This document shows positions 63,984 to 64,000 of a DNA stretch of 64,000 bases, in pieces. The notes beneath the pieces are model-generated. The model saw only the letters and a list, made by a program, of their open reading frames with translations. It had not been told where the DNA came from and made no database searches. Made by a program: the position numbers and the translations under genes. The stretch's first letter is position 1. Each line of letters begins with the position of its first letter. Source of the DNA: Belliella pelovolcani (GTDB taxonomy: Bacteria; Bacteroidota; Bacteroidia; Cytophagales; Cyclobacteriaceae); assembly GCF_900156785.1 (NCBI RefSeq), contig NZ_FTOP01000017.1, positions 1 through 64,000 on the forward strand, in the 5' to 3' direction.

Positions 63984-64000
63984 CTGTTTGTGGTTTGTTT

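Noticed and set aside
1-64000. tRNA or rRNA genes
   Set aside because: I saw no cloverleaf with a TTCRANNC-type T-loop in a gene-free stretch and no rRNA-like sequence; a covariance-model scan was not possible.

Overview
The window looks like chromosomal DNA from an aerobic, heterotrophic member of the Bacteroidota, most likely a Cytophagales/Cyclobacteriaceae-type bacterium. This placement is an inference from gene families and signals, not from a marker gene. Supporting signs are AT-rich intergenic DNA, weak Shine-Dalgarno sequences, several promoters that fit the Bacteroidota sigma factor (TTG, about 21 bp, TAnnTTTG), paired S9 peptidases, hybrid PAS-rich kinases, DUF4412 and PepSY proteins, and fused isobutyryl-CoA mutase. 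No rRNA, tRNA, CRISPR array, prophage or intact IS was seen.

Layout. Bases 1-5550 hold a leftward operon (M50 protease with CBS domains, Ca2+-type P-ATPase, CoA transferase) behind a Crp/Fnr-type box. Bases 5.8-13.8 kb run rightward: IcmF, then OsmC, a 79-residue protein, a lipoprotein and a membrane hybrid kinase, closely packed. Bases 13.8-21 kb run leftward: a 2-oxoacid dehydrogenase E2, CinA, an SDR, DHFR, a DUF4412 protein, a RES/Xre toxin-antitoxin pair and Fmt. Bases 21.3-27.6 kb hold a small membrane protein and a three-gene RND efflux operon with a palindrome in its leader. Bases 27.8-33 kb hold two S9 peptidases, divergent from a seven-PAS cytosolic hybrid kinase and a secreted outer-membrane-type protein.

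Bases 38.8-43.8 kb are a methionine unit: promoter, SAM-I riboswitch, a methionine synthase split into two overlapping genes, and MetF. Immediately after metF lies an 11-copy array of about 120 bp, each unit able to form two hairpins; it runs to just before an HMG-CoA lyase gene. A 285-bp MITE-like element with terminal inverted repeats and a 6-bp target duplication sits five bases in front of a PepSY gene. Then come a Na/Pi symporter, a tandem-domain universal stress protein, an SDR, a Crp/Fnr regulator, a decayed YoeB-type toxin locus, a carbonic anhydrase-SulP pair, a Tat-exported 5'-nucleotidase and a DEAD-box helicase. The right end holds an MBL hydrolase, a DUF1801/YdeI protein, an MFS transporter and an overlapping GNAT-aldehyde dehydrogenase-acetolactate synthase operon.

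How the parts connect. IcmF, the E2, HMG-CoA lyase and the CoA transferase fit branched-chain amino acid and acyl-CoA metabolism. MetH and MetF with the riboswitch form a SAM-controlled methionine and one-carbon unit. The most interesting inferred system is a small Crp/Fnr stress regulon. The M50/P-ATPase/CoA-transferase operon and the universal stress protein gene carry nearly the same 27-bp upstream element, at exactly the same distance from a -7-like box. The Crp/Fnr gene about 1 kb from the stress protein gene has its own TGTGA-N6-TCAC site. The gene content resembles dormancy or low-oxygen regulons known elsewhere.
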